Below, piece after piece: positions 8,002 through 17,139 of a stretch of 64,000 bases of DNA. Under the pieces are notes generated by a model. It searched no databases, was not told the DNA's origin, and was given only the letters and a program-made list of their open reading frames with translations. Origin of the DNA: Pseudomonas tructae (GTDB taxonomy: Bacteria; Pseudomonadota; Gammaproteobacteria; Pseudomonadales; Pseudomonadaceae); assembly GCF_004214895.1 (NCBI RefSeq), contig NZ_CP035952.1:5094501-5158500 (forward strand), given 5' to 3'. Position numbers and translations under genes: made by a program. Each line of letters starts with the position of its first letter. Positions within the stretch are counted from its first letter, which is position 1.

Positions 8002-10859
8002 CAATGGGTCTCCAGCAGTGCCCGCACTGCGCTGGCACTGCCCAGCTGCAAGGCTTGGCGCGCAAGCTGCCGGGCATGTTCAAAGTTCAGTTCACGTACT
8101 TCGGCTTTCACCTCGGCGATGCTGCGCGCCGCGACGCTCAGTTCATCGACACCAAGGCCGAGCAACAACGCCACCGCCTGCGGGTCGGCCGCCAGCTCGC
8201 CGCACACGCCGACCCATTTGCCATGGGCATGGGCGGCGCGCACGGTGATATCGATCAGTTGCAGCACCGCCGGGTGCAGGCCGTCGGCTTGCGCCGAAAG
8301 GCTCGGGTGGCCACGGTCGATGGCCAGGGTGTACTGGGTCAGGTCGTTGGTGCCGATGCTGAAGAAGTCCACCTCCTGGGCCAGCACTGGCGCCAGCAAG
8401 GCGGCCGACGGCACCTCGATCATGATCCCCAGCTGCAGGTCGCTGACGCTGATTTCCTCACGCAGGCGCTCGACCATGGCCCGGGCCTGGCGCCACTCTT
8501 CGAGCTGGCCGACCATCGGGAACATGATCCGCAGCGGGCGGTCGCCAGCGGCGCGGAGCAAGGCGCGCAACTGGCTTTCCATCACCTGCGGGCGTTGCAG
8601 GGTCAGGCGAATGCCGCGTACGCCGAGGAAGGGGTTTTCTTCCTTGGCGATCGGCCAGTAAGGCAAGGGTTTGTCGCCGCCGACATCCAGGGTGCGCACC
8701 ACCAGCGGCCGACCGTCGAGGCCGTCGAGCACACGGCGGTATTCGGCCTCTTGCACGGCTTCGTCCGGGGCTTGCTGATGGGCCATGAAAATCAGTTCGG
8801 TGCGCAGCAGGCCGACGCCTTCGGCGCCCTGCTCGACCACCGCTTCGATACCCGCGCTTTCACCAATGTTGGCGAACACCTCGATGGCATGGCCGTCGCG
8901 GGTGATCGCCGGTTCCAGGCGCCGGGCCTTGGCAGCTTGCAGACGTTGCTCGCGGCGGTCACGTTCGGCCAGGGCCCGTTCGAGTTCGTCAGCAGCCGGC
9001 GCCACGCTCAGGCGGCCGCGTTGGCCGTCGAGCAATAGTGGCGTGCCCGGCGCAATCAGCAGGACGGCATCGCCTGCGCCAACAACGGCGGGGATGCCCA
9101 AGGCGCGGGCGACGATTGCGCTGTGGGCGGTGGCGCCACCCCGGGCGGTGAGGATCCCGGCCACGCATTGCGGGTCGAGCCGCGCCACATCCGAGGGGCC
9201 GACCTCCTCCATCACCAGCACATACGGCTGATCCGGCGCCTGCACTTCAGCTTCGCCACACAGCTGGGCCAGCACCCGCCGACCGATATCACGCAGGTCG
9301 GCGGCGCGCTCGGCCAGCAGGGCGTCGTGCAAGGCTTCCTGCTGGCGCGCGGCAGCATCGATCACCGCCATCCACGCCGCCGCCGCGCTTTCACCCTGGC
9401 GCAGGCGCTGGTCGACTTCGTCGGTGAGGTCCGGGTCGGCGAGCATCTCCTGGTGGGTGATGAAAATCTCGCGGATGGCCTTGGCCGGGCTGCGCTGGGT
9501 CAGCGCTTGGATCTCATGGTTCACATTGGCCAGGGCTTGCTGCAGGCGTTGCCGTTCGATCGGCAGCGACTCACCGCGCAGCGGGTAATCGAACTCGCGC
9601 AGCACCTGGATATGCGCCGGGCCGCTGGCAATGCCCGGTGCGGCGGCAACACCCTGGATCTGCGCGCCAGCTGTGGGCGCCACACACTCAGGCTCGGCCA
9701 TCACTTCGATGACCGCCTCAACGACAGGTGCCAGTGCCTCGACCTCTTCGCCCAGGCCCGCCTCGATGGCGGCCAGCAGCGCGGGCAAGGCATCGTTGGC
9801 GATACTCGGTTCGGCGATGATTTCCAGCACCTGCCCACGCCGCGCGCCGAGGCTGAGCAGCTTGCTCAGGCTCTTGGCCGAGACCGCAGGCTGGCCACTG
9901 TCGACCAGGCGCAGGCGAATCTCGCCAGCAAAATTTTTCGCCAGTTGCGCCAGCTCCTTGGCCGGGCGCGCATGCAGGCCGTGGGCGTTGGCCAGGCCGA
10001 TGCGCGCACTCGGCCAATCACTCGGCAACTCGCCGCCGAGCACTTCCAGCACCGTGCGGCTGCTGGTGGCGCGGCACAGCTCCTGGCCGCGGCCTTCGAT
10101 CAACAGCGTGCACAGGCGCTCAAGCAACGCCTGATGGGCAGCACCGAGGCTGGCCAGGCAGAACAGCCCCAGCAACGGTTGGCCGTTATGGCGCAGCGGC
10201 TGTTGCGGGGTGACGAAGGCCAGGCCCGGCTGGCGCACCGCCTGCTCGCTGTGCAGCCACCACAAACCCTCGCCCAGCGGCAGCGGCTCGACCTGCTGCA
10301 ACACCCCGGCAAAACCCGGGCTGACACACTCGGCGCGGGTCAGCAGGCGCGCGGCACGCCACACCAGCTCATCGAAATCTTCGGCGGGCACGCCCAGGCC
10401 GATCATTTGCGCATCCAGCGCCAGTGCTTGCGGCGCGCCCTGCAGCAACTTGAGCAAGGCGTCGGCGGAGCTGGCGCGGCGCAGGGCTTCGGCCAGATCG
10501 GTCTCGCCCAGGGCACGGGTCAGCAGTTGCAGCAGGCGCAGGTGCTCATCGGAGCGGGCAGCAATGCCGATGGCCAGGTAGACGATCTGCCCGTCGCCCC
10601 AGTCCACGCCTTCGGGGAACTGCAACAGGCGCACGCCCGTGGCATGCACCAGCTCGCGGGTTTCGGGGGTGCCATGGGGGATGGCAATACCTTGGCCAAG
10701 AAAGGTCGAGCCCTGCGCTTCACGGGCTTGCAGCCCAGCCAGATAGCCATCGGCGACCAGGCCATCACTGACCAGGCGCTCGGCCAACAAGTGCAGCGCT
10801 GCCGACTTATCCACAGCCGACTGGCCCATGGATATCTGCTCCACGGTGAGCTCGAGCAT
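8001..10859 (-). CDS. fruB: PTS multiphosphoryl transfer protein EIIA-HPr-EI
   Basis: A 952-residue cytoplasmic phosphocarrier that passes phosphate from PEP to FruA. It has an EIIA-Fru domain with His62 in GIAIPHGTPE, a linker, an HPr domain with His296 in NAHGLHARPA, and a full enzyme I domain with His579 in GGATAHSAIVA and the PEP-site motif SIGTNDLTQY. The fused EI makes the operon self-sufficient, as expected for Pseudomonas, where fructose is the only PTS sugar (established knowledge). An AAAGGAG ribosome site lies just before the ATG. Confidence 0.95.
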   Translation of the reverse strand: MLELTVEQISMGQSAVDKSAALHLLAERLVSDGLVADGYLAGLQAREAQGSTFLGQGIAIPHGTPETRELVHATGVRLLQFPEGVDWGDGQIVYLAIGIAARSDEHLRLLQLLTRALGETDLAEALRRASSADALLKLLQGAPQALALDAQMIGLGVPAEDFDELVWRAARLLTRAECVSPGFAGVLQQVEPLPLGEGLWWLHSEQAVRQPGLAFVTPQQPLRHNGQPLLGLFCLASLGAAHQALLERLCTLLIEGRGQELCRATSSRTVLEVLGGELPSDWPSARIGLANAHGLHARPAKELAQLAKNFAGEIRLRLVDSGQPAVSAKSLSKLLSLGARRGQVLEIIAEPSIANDALPALLAAIEAGLGEEVEALAPVVEAVIEVMAEPECVAPTAGAQIQGVAAAPGIASGPAHIQVLREFDYPLRGESLPIERQRLQQALANVNHEIQALTQRSPAKAIREIFITHQEMLADPDLTDEVDQRLRQGESAAAAWMAVIDAAARQQEALHDALLAERAADLRDIGRRVLAQLCGEAEVQAPDQPYVLVMEEVGPSDVARLDPQCVAGILTARGGATAHSAIVARALGIPAVVGAGDAVLLIAPGTPLLLDGQRGRLSVAPAADELERALAERDRREQRLQAAKARRLEPAITRDGHAIEVFANIGESAGIEAVVEQGAEGVGLLRTELIFMAHQQAPDEAVQEAEYRRVLDGLDGRPLVVRTLDVGGDKPLPYWPIAKEENPFLGVRGIRLTLQRPQVMESQLRALLRAAGDRPLRIMFPMVGQLEEWRQARAMVERLREEISVSDLQLGIMIEVPSAALLAPVLAQEVDFFSIGTNDLTQYTLAIDRGHPSLSAQADGLHPAVLQLIDITVRAAHAHGKWVGVCGELAADPQAVALLLGLGVDELSVAARSIAEVKAEVRELNFEHARQLARQALQLGSASAVRALLETH

Positions 10860-10974
10860 GACCTTCTCCTTTGCAGCACCAAGTGGGTGCTGAGGTATTG
10901 TTGTGAATTGTTCAGCCCGGGGCCAGCGGCAATAACCCGGAGCAGGCGAGTGGATCGGCAGAAAAATCGCCTGC

Positions 10975-10986
10975 TGAAACGTTTAA
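10975..10986. promoter_or_regulatory. Cra (FruR) operator
   Basis: TGAAACGTTTAA is the exact reverse complement of TTAAACGTTTCA, the Cra site described for P. putida (recalled from the literature). It lies 116 bp upstream of fruB and about 240 bp from cra. Cra bound here should repress fruBKA until fructose 1-phosphate accumulates. The rest of the 365-bp gap holds only a REP and no other gene. Confidence 0.85.
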
Positions 10987-11063
10987 TCTAGATTCATGAG
11001 CACGTTACTCGATAATGTGCGATCTATGAAGCCCTGCTTGTCGTATTGCTGACTGCTGGCCTT

Positions 11064-11089
11064 ATCGCGGGTCAAGCCCGCTCCCACAG
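11064..11089. repeat. REP element, single
   Basis: ATCGCGGGTCAAGCCCGCTC followed by CCACAG. It is a single REP with one substitution (GGTCAA) in the fruB-cra intergenic region. Confidence 0.8.
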
Positions 11090-11224
11090 GTGCACCTACT
11101 GTGAACAACATTGCCCATCTTGTAGGACAATTGCGACAATGGTCGTCTGCGCCTTCCTCACCGGATCGGCGACAATACCCGGTCAGGCTTTGCAGCCAGC
11201 CTCGGTAATAACAAGGAAAATGCG

Positions 11225-12220
11225 GTGAAACTCAGCGATATCGCACGTCTGGCCGGTGTGTCCGTGACCACGGCCAGTTACGTCATCAATGGCAAGGCCG
11301 AACAGCAACGCATCAGCAACAGCACTGTCGAGCGGGTGCGGGCGGTGGTCGAAGCCCATGGCTTCACCCCCAACCCCCAGGCTGCCGGTTTGCGCAGCCG
11401 GCACACGCGTACCCTGGGCTTTATCCTCCCCGACCTGGAAAACCCCAGCTACGCACGCATTGCCAAGCAACTGGAGCAACGCGCCCGCGCCCAGGGTTAC
11501 CAACTGCTGATCGCCAGCAGCGACGACCAGCCCGAGAGCGAGCGTCAGTTGCAGCAACTGTTCCGCGCCCGCCGTTGCGATGCGCTGTTCGTCGCCAGCT
11601 GCCTGCCCCCCGAAGACGACAGCTACCGCGAACTGCAAGCCAAGGGCCTGCCGATCATCGCCATCGACCGCAGCCTGGACCCGGCGCACTTCTGTTCGAT
11701 CGTCAGCGACGACCGTAACGCCAGCCAGCAATTGACCCGCAGCTTGCTGGCCACCCAGCCCGCGCATATCGCCCTGATCGGTGCCCGCCCGGAGCTGAGT
11801 GTCAGCCAGGCCCGTGCCGGCGGTTTTGACCAGGCCCTGGAAGGCTTCAGCGGCAAGGTCAGCCGCCTGCAGGGCGAAGCCTTCAGCCGCGAGTGCGGCC
11901 AGCGCCTGATGAACCAGTTGATCGACGAACTGGGCCGCCTGCCCGACGCCCTGGTGACCACGTCCTATGTGTTGCTGCAAGGCGTGTTCGACGTGCTGCA
12001 GGCACGCCCGGCCGACTCGCGCAGCCTGCAACTGGGCACCTTCGGTGATAACCAGTTGCTCGACTTTCTGCCGCTGCCGGTCAACGCCATGGCCCAGCAG
12101 CACGGCCTGATCGCCGAAACCGCACTCAAACTGGCCCTCGCCGCCGTCGAGCAGAAGCAGTACCAACCCGGCGTGCATGCCATTGGGCGAACCTTCAAAC
12201 AGCGACTCTTCCCGGCCTGA
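11225..12220 (+). CDS. cra: fructose operon repressor Cra/FruR (LacI family)
   Basis: A 331-residue LacI-type regulator. The N-terminal helix-turn-helix reads MKLSDIARLAGVSVTTASYV, with the hinge helix near residues 47-58, followed by a periplasmic-binding-protein-like effector domain. It is divergent from fruBKA, whose operator lies in between. The GTG start has AAGGAAA about 7 bases upstream. The P. putida protein senses fructose 1-phosphate (established). tatD follows after only 2 bp and is probably cotranscribed. Confidence 0.9.
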   Translation: MKLSDIARLAGVSVTTASYVINGKAEQQRISNSTVERVRAVVEAHGFTPNPQAAGLRSRHTRTLGFILPDLENPSYARIAKQLEQRARAQGYQLLIASSDDQPESERQLQQLFRARRCDALFVASCLPPEDDSYRELQAKGLPIIAIDRSLDPAHFCSIVSDDRNASQQLTRSLLATQPAHIALIGARPELSVSQARAGGFDQALEGFSGKVSRLQGEAFSRECGQRLMNQLIDELGRLPDALVTTSYVLLQGVFDVLQARPADSRSLQLGTFGDNQLLDFLPLPVNAMAQQHGLIAETALKLALAAVEQKQYQPGVHAIGRTFKQRLFPA

Positions 12221-12222
12221 GC

Positions 12223-13002
12223 ATGCGCCTGATCGACACCCACACCCATCTGGATTTTCCAGACTTCGACCCCGACCGCCCGGCCCTGCTGGCCAATGCC
12301 CGGGCGGGCGGCGTCGAACGCATGGTGGTGCTGGGGGTGTATCAGGATAACTGGCAGCGGGTCTGGGACCTGGTGCGCAGCGACGCCCAGCTGTACGCCG
12401 CGTTCGGCCTGCACCCGGTCTACCTCGAGCAGCACCGCCCGGAGCATCTGGAAGAATTGCGCGATTGGCTGACCCGCATGCAGGGCGAGCGCCAGCTGTG
12501 CGCCGTGGGTGAATTCGGCCTGGACTACTACCTGCCCGAGCTCGACCGCGAACGCCAGCAGGCGCTGTTCGAAGCCCAGTTGCAACTGGCCGTGGACTTC
12601 AACCTGCCCGCCCTGCTGCACGTGCGCCGCAGCCATGCCAGGGTGATTGCCACGCTCAAGCGCTACAAGCTCAAGCGCGGCGGCATCATCCATGCCTTTG
12701 CCGGCAGCGTCGAAGAGGCGCGCGAATATCACAAACTGGGGTTCAAGCTTGGCCTCGGCGGCGCCGCAACCTGGCCCCAGGCCCTGCGCCTGCACAAGGT
12801 GCTGCCTCAGCTGCCGCTCGATAGCGTGGTGCTGGAGACGGATGCGCCGGACATGGCGCCGGTGATGTTCCCGGGCGTGCGCAACAGCCCGGCGCATCTG
12901 CCGCAGATTGCCCAGGCGCTGGCTACGATCATGGGGATCGAGGTTGAACGGCTGGCAGAGGTGAGTACGGGCAATGCCTGTGCGTTGTTTGGCTGGGCGT
13001 AA
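12223..13002 (+). CDS. TatD-family metal-dependent hydrolase (deoxyribonuclease-like)
   Basis: A 259-residue TIM-barrel amidohydrolase. The metal-binding motif DTHTHLDF opens the protein; VGEFGLDYY, LLHVRR, HAFAGS and ETDAPDM supply the other ligands in TatD/YjjV order. Family members are 3'-5' exonucleases or deoxyribonucleases; the true substrate here is unknown. It starts 2 bp after cra, so it shares that transcript. Confidence 0.85.
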   Translation: MRLIDTHTHLDFPDFDPDRPALLANARAGGVERMVVLGVYQDNWQRVWDLVRSDAQLYAAFGLHPVYLEQHRPEHLEELRDWLTRMQGERQLCAVGEFGLDYYLPELDRERQQALFEAQLQLAVDFNLPALLHVRRSHARVIATLKRYKLKRGGIIHAFAGSVEEAREYHKLGFKLGLGGAATWPQALRLHKVLPQLPLDSVVLETDAPDMAPVMFPGVRNSPAHLPQIAQALATIMGIEVERLAEVSTGNACALFGWA

Positions 13003-13008
13003 TCCCTG

Positions 13009-13563
13009 TCAGCCAATACAGCGCAACCTGGGCCATTTGCTTAACCATGCCTTGGCCGCAATCCGCTCCTCATAGATCTGCCGCTTCTCCACCACAAAAC
13101 GCCGGCTCGGCCTGAGCAACAGCCCGAACAGATCATCAAGCCCCAAAGGCGCCGACACTTCACACCCCCCTGCTGCGGTGCGCCGTACCGCAACGGCTGT
13201 GGCCGTTTCGCACCAGAAGGACATCGCTTGGGCTGATGAACCGTAGGGCGCATCGCCGTTGCGGCTGTGCATACGCGCCTGGTTTTTTACCGACCAGTCG
13301 ATGCCGGGGGCCAACGTGCGCAATGTCGCTTCCAGACGTTGGTCTTCGTCAGGGTCGGCACGGCCGGGATCAAACCAGATGACATCTACATCCCCTGTAA
13401 GCGGTGACGGCCTGCGGTCGTGCAGGTGGTCCCATACCGCATTGCGCACAAATCCGGCACCAATCCAACAGTCCGGAAGTTCCAGGCGCCGGACCACATC
13501 GAGCAGCTGCCACCTGCGCGTATCGGCCGAGATAATTTGCTGTACCCGTGCTTCATGGTTCAT
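13009..13563 (-). CDS. nucleotidyltransferase family protein (NTP_transf_6 type)
   Basis: A 184-residue protein with the domain order of the NTP_transf_6/DUF925 family: an IGAGFVRNAVWDHLH motif, then the metal-binding pair TGDVDVIWFD. Relatives are small nucleotidyltransferase-like proteins with no settled substrate. The C terminus ends only 7 bp from the tatD stop; the genes converge. Function beyond fold is unknown. Confidence 0.75.
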   Translation of the reverse strand: MNHEARVQQIISADTRRWQLLDVVRRLELPDCWIGAGFVRNAVWDHLHDRRPSPLTGDVDVIWFDPGRADPDEDQRLEATLRTLAPGIDWSVKNQARMHSRNGDAPYGSSAQAMSFWCETATAVAVRRTAAGGCEVSAPLGLDDLFGLLLRPSRRFVVEKRQIYEERIAAKAWLSKWPRLRCIG

Positions 13564-13604
13564 AGCGCTTCCTTGCTGAAATACCGACTGATCCCATCAG
13601 CCAA

Positions 13605-14207
13605 CTAGAACCAGCCGCGATCATCCTCCAGCTCCTGGCGACACACCTTGAGCTGGGCACCGTAGACTCGGGACTGCGCCTCCACCTTGCGCGCCACCTG
13701 CATCAGCCACGGCTTGCTGCGATAAGTCCCACGACTGAAACCGCCGCGCCCTTCGTGGTAGGCCAGGTACTGGTTGTACACATCCCACTTGGAAATCCCC
13801 AACTGGCGCTGGGTGCCGGCGGTGTACCAGCCAATGAACATGACCGCGTCATCGAAGTTATCCCGCGAGCCACCGTTGCCGGTACCGCTCTTGTACTCGC
13901 CCCAGACCGGGTCCTGGGCCTGTGCATAACCGTAGGCCGAACTCACTCGCCCCCATGGGATGACCCACAGCAGGTAGTCACGGGGCGGCAGTGCATCGGA
14001 AACGAAGCTGCTTTCCTGCTTCATGATCGCCATGGCCACATGTTGCGGCGTGCCGAACTGCTGCTGCATCTTCAGCGAATCTTCGTACCAGTCCGGGTAC
14101 TCACGGTAGATGTTGCACAGATTGTTCTGATCCCGTGGCGGCGCGGTAGCACACCCGGCCAAAATCCCCACCGCCAGCATCAGCGCCCACACTCGCCTTT
14201 GTTTCAT
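13605..14207 (-). CDS. lytic-transglycosylase-like lipoprotein
   Basis: A 200-residue lipoprotein: residues 1-18 form a signal peptide with lipobox LAGC (Cys19), followed by an SLT-like fold with AIMKQESSF (likely catalytic Glu), AYGYAQ and YLAYHEG motifs as in soluble lytic transglycosylases. It should cleave peptidoglycan glycan strands from the outer-membrane side. I chose the ATG at 14207 because it starts the signal peptide correctly. Confidence 0.75.
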   Translation of the reverse strand: MKQRRVWALMLAVGILAGCATAPPRDQNNLCNIYREYPDWYEDSLKMQQQFGTPQHVAMAIMKQESSFVSDALPPRDYLLWVIPWGRVSSAYGYAQAQDPVWGEYKSGTGNGGSRDNFDDAVMFIGWYTAGTQRQLGISKWDVYNQYLAYHEGRGGFSRGTYRSKPWLMQVARKVEAQSRVYGAQLKVCRQELEDDRGWF

Positions 14208-14319
14208 CCATCGCCCCAGCAAAAAAAGAGGGCTTCAAGTGCCCTTCGTCTATAACGCAGCACCTGAACCGGCCAGGCTGCGCTGCCATCTTACGATGGA
14301 TTGAACCGCAATGGCCGGC

Positions 14320-14778
14320 TCAGCCTTTCCCGTCTACCAGCCGAACCCGGTGGCAATCAGCCGGCCCCAGCACTTGCCCGCTTGAGGCGCGCACCTGGAG
14401 CGGCATCAGCGGCTGGCCGCAGGCGTTGTCCAACAGCTGCGAGCGCGTCTCGCCGTGCTCGAACAGGTAGCGCTCGCCCCACTGACGCAGGCTGATCACC
14501 AGCGGGAAAATTTCACGGCCTTTGTCCGTCAAAACGTATTCCTTGTAGGCGCTGCCATCGGACGCCGGCTGCACATCGAACACCCCCACTTCAACCAGAG
14601 CCTTGAGCCGAGAGGCGAGAATATTCTTGGCCACCCCGAGGCTCTTCTGGAATTCGCTGAAGCGGCGAATATCGTCAAATGCGTCGCGAACGATCATCAA
14701 CGACCAACGATCGCCAATGACCTCCAATGCTCTTGCCACCGGGCATTCGCGGTTTTGCGCTGCAGTGTCTGCCACCAT
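14320..14778 (-). CDS. HxlR-family transcriptional regulator
   Basis: A 152-residue winged-helix regulator: NRECPVARALEVIGDRWSLMIVRD is the HxlR signature with its conserved Cys, followed by the wing motif YKEYVLTDKGRE. HxlR proteins usually sense electrophiles or redox state (family knowledge). It is divergent from an MFS/EamA exporter pair and is probably their regulator. The start at 14778 has AGAGG eight bases upstream; the longer frame adds 14 unlikely residues. Confidence 0.85.
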   Translation of the reverse strand: MVADTAAQNRECPVARALEVIGDRWSLMIVRDAFDDIRRFSEFQKSLGVAKNILASRLKALVEVGVFDVQPASDGSAYKEYVLTDKGREIFPLVISLRQWGERYLFEHGETRSQLLDNACGQPLMPLQVRASSGQVLGPADCHRVRLVDGKG

Positions 14779-14890
14779 GCTATGGACCTCTTGAATGACG
14801 ACGGCGAAATCTGGTTGCAATTTGAAACCTTATTCGACAACAATCGAAACAAGTTTTTAATTGAAACCAGTTTAACCCACAGAGGCTCAC

Positions 14891-16141
14891 ATGACAGCAG
14901 ATGCCGAGTCAGCCGCCCAAGCGTTGCCCGGGCATGGGCGCACTGCAGCGCGCGCCCCAGGGCTTTCGCCCTCCCTCACGTTGTTGCTCTCGATCACCTG
15001 TGCGCTGGCCGTCGCCAACGTCTACTTCGCCCAACCCCTGCTCGATTCCATGGCCCACAGCCTGAACGTGGACGCCTCGATGATCGGCGTGGTGGTGACG
15101 GCGACCCAGGTGGGTTACGCCATCGGCTTGCTGTTCATCGTGCCGCTGGGCGACTTGCTGAACCGCAAGTGGCTGGTGCTGACCCAGGTGCTGTTGTCGG
15201 CACTGGCCTTGGCGGCGGTTGGCGCCGCGCAGCAGTGGCTGACCCTGTTGAGCGCGATGGTCACCGTCGGCCTGCTGGCCGTGGTGGTGCAAGTGCTGGT
15301 GGCCTATGCCGCCGTGCTGGCAACGCCGTCGCAACGTGGGCAAGCGGTTGGCAGCGTGACCAGTGGGATTGTCCTGGGCATATTGCTGGCGCGCTTTACC
15401 TCCGGGCTGATCGCCGACCTGGCGGGCTGGCGGGCGGTGTATTTCGTGTCGGCCGGGTTGATGCTGGTCATCGCTGCGGTGTTCTGCAAAGTGCTTCCTG
15501 CAGCTGAATCACCACTCCGCCAACACCGCTACCCGGCGCTGATACGCTCGCTGTTCATGCTGTACCTCACCGAACCTGTGTTGCGCCTCAGGGGCCTGCT
15601 GGCCTTGCTGATCTTTGCTGCTTTTTCTGTGCTGTGGACCGCCATGGTCCTGCCCTTGAGCGCCCCGCCCCTGTCGCTTTCGCACACCGCCATCGGCCTG
15701 TTCGGCCTGGCCGGCGTCGCCGGGGCGCTGGCGGCCAGACGTTCCGGGCGCTGGGCCGACCAGGGCTTGGGGCAACGGGTGACAGGCATTTCACTGCTGC
15801 TCCTGACCCTGTCGTGGCTGCCCATCAGCTATGCCCAGAGCTCGCTGCTCGCCCTGGTGTTCGGGGTCATCGCCCTCGACTTCGCGGTACAAGCGGTGCA
15901 CGTAACCAACCAGAGCCTGATCTTTGCCGCGCGGCCCGATGCCCAAAGCCGCATGGTCGGCGCCTACATGTGCTTCTACTCGGTGGGCAGCGCATTGGGC
16001 GCCGCGGCCGCGACCCAGGTTTATGCGCTGTGGGGCTGGAATGCGGTCAGCTTGCTGGGGGCGTTGATCAGCGCGACAGCCTTGCTGCTGTGGTTACTCT
16101 CGATGCATGCCACTACACCCGGTCAAGGAAGCCGCCGATGA
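14891..16141 (+). CDS. MFS transporter, DHA1-like exporter
   Basis: A 416-residue inner-membrane protein with 12 predicted helices. The loop 2-3 region GDLLNRKWL fits the MFS signature. N-terminal residues 1-28 are polar and cytoplasmic. Sugar or drug exporters of the DHA1 branch look like this; the substrate is not predictable. The ATGA overlap with the next transporter gene and the divergent HxlR gene suggest an inducible export operon. Confidence 0.85.
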   Translation: MTADAESAAQALPGHGRTAARAPGLSPSLTLLLSITCALAVANVYFAQPLLDSMAHSLNVDASMIGVVVTATQVGYAIGLLFIVPLGDLLNRKWLVLTQVLLSALALAAVGAAQQWLTLLSAMVTVGLLAVVVQVLVAYAAVLATPSQRGQAVGSVTSGIVLGILLARFTSGLIADLAGWRAVYFVSAGLMLVIAAVFCKVLPAAESPLRQHRYPALIRSLFMLYLTEPVLRLRGLLALLIFAAFSVLWTAMVLPLSAPPLSLSHTAIGLFGLAGVAGALAARRSGRWADQGLGQRVTGISLLLLTLSWLPISYAQSSLLALVFGVIALDFAVQAVHVTNQSLIFAARPDAQSRMVGAYMCFYSVGSALGAAAATQVYALWGWNAVSLLGALISATALLLWLLSMHATTPGQGSRR

Positions 16142-17022
16142 AAACCCGCCACCTGCTACTTGCGATCTTTATCACCGCCATCTGGGGCGTGAACTTCTCG
16201 GTGATCAAACTGGGGCTCACCAGCGTCGACCCGCTGATACTCGCCGGCATTCGCTTCACCCTGTGCGCCCTGCCGGCGATCTTGTTCATCGCCAAACCTG
16301 ATGTGCCATGGCGCTACCTCATCGGTTACGGGCTGGTCTTCGGCATCGGCCTATGGGGTGTGGTCAACCTGGGCATCCAGTCGGGTCTGTCTGCCGGCAT
16401 TGCATCGCTGGTGCTGCAGTTCAGTGCGTTCTTCACCCTCCTGCTCGGCGCGTGGCTGTTCAAGGAAGCGCTGACCCGCTACCAACTGGCAGGCATGGGC
16501 ATCGCCCTGGGTGGCCTGCTGAGCATCCTCTCCATCGTCGACGGCACCGTCACCCTCCTCGGCCTGGCCCTGGTGCTGCTGGGGGCCCTGGCCTGGAGCG
16601 TGGCCAACGTGATCATCAAAAAAGCCAGGACCACCCAGGTGTTCGCGTTTCTGGTGTGGTCCAGCGCCTTTTCGCCCATTCCCTTGTTTGCCCTCGACTA
16701 CGCCGTGAACGGCGCGGCCGGTTACAGCGCCCTGGTCCACCAGCTCGACTACCGCGCCGTGCTGTCGATCCTGTTCCAGGTGTACCCCAACACCTTGTTC
16801 GGCTACTGGGTGTGGAACTCACTGCTCAAACGCTACCCAGTGTCCACCGTCGCGCCCTTGTCGTTACTGGTGCCGGTGTTCGGGCTGCTGGGTTCGCTGC
16901 TGATCTTCAACGAAAGCCTGTCACCCAACAAAATCCTCGCCGTGGTGCTGATCGTCTCGGGGCTGGCTGTCGGCCTGTATGGGCAGCGCATTGTTGCTGT
17001 GCTGATCAAGTGGAAGCATTGA
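16138..17022 (+). CDS. EamA-family (DMT) exporter
   Basis: A 294-residue protein with 10 hydrophobic helices in two EamA repeats (first repeat opens LLLAIFITAIWGVNFSVIKLG). It is close to EamA of E. coli, an O-acetylserine/cysteine exporter, but specificity is inferred only from family appearance. The start ATG overlaps the MFS stop (ATGA), so translation is coupled. A REPIN follows 12 bp after the stop. Confidence 0.85.
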   Translation: MKTRHLLLAIFITAIWGVNFSVIKLGLTSVDPLILAGIRFTLCALPAILFIAKPDVPWRYLIGYGLVFGIGLWGVVNLGIQSGLSAGIASLVLQFSAFFTLLLGAWLFKEALTRYQLAGMGIALGGLLSILSIVDGTVTLLGLALVLLGALAWSVANVIIKKARTTQVFAFLVWSSAFSPIPLFALDYAVNGAAGYSALVHQLDYRAVLSILFQVYPNTLFGYWVWNSLLKRYPVSTVAPLSLLVPVFGLLGSLLIFNESLSPNKILAVVLIVSGLAVGLYGQRIVAVLIKWKH

Positions 17023-17033
17023 AACAGGACCCG

Positions 17034-17104
17034 GTGGGAGCGGGCTTGCCCCGCGATAGCGTTCTGTCAGCCAGATCGTATCGCGGGGCAAGCCCGCTCC
17101 CACA
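17034..17104. repeat. REPIN (two inverted REPs)
   Basis: GTGGGAGCGGGCTTGCCCCG and its inverted partner GCGGGGCAAGCCCGCTCCCA flank a spacer of about 30 bp. It is followed by GGGATCTCGCCAGCTTTTAA, a flank also seen beside the REPIN at 24.1 kb. It lies between the convergent eamA-like and TonB-receptor genes. Confidence 0.9.
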
Positions 17105-17139
17105 GGGATCTCGCCAGCTTTTAAAAAGCTCGCTCGTAG

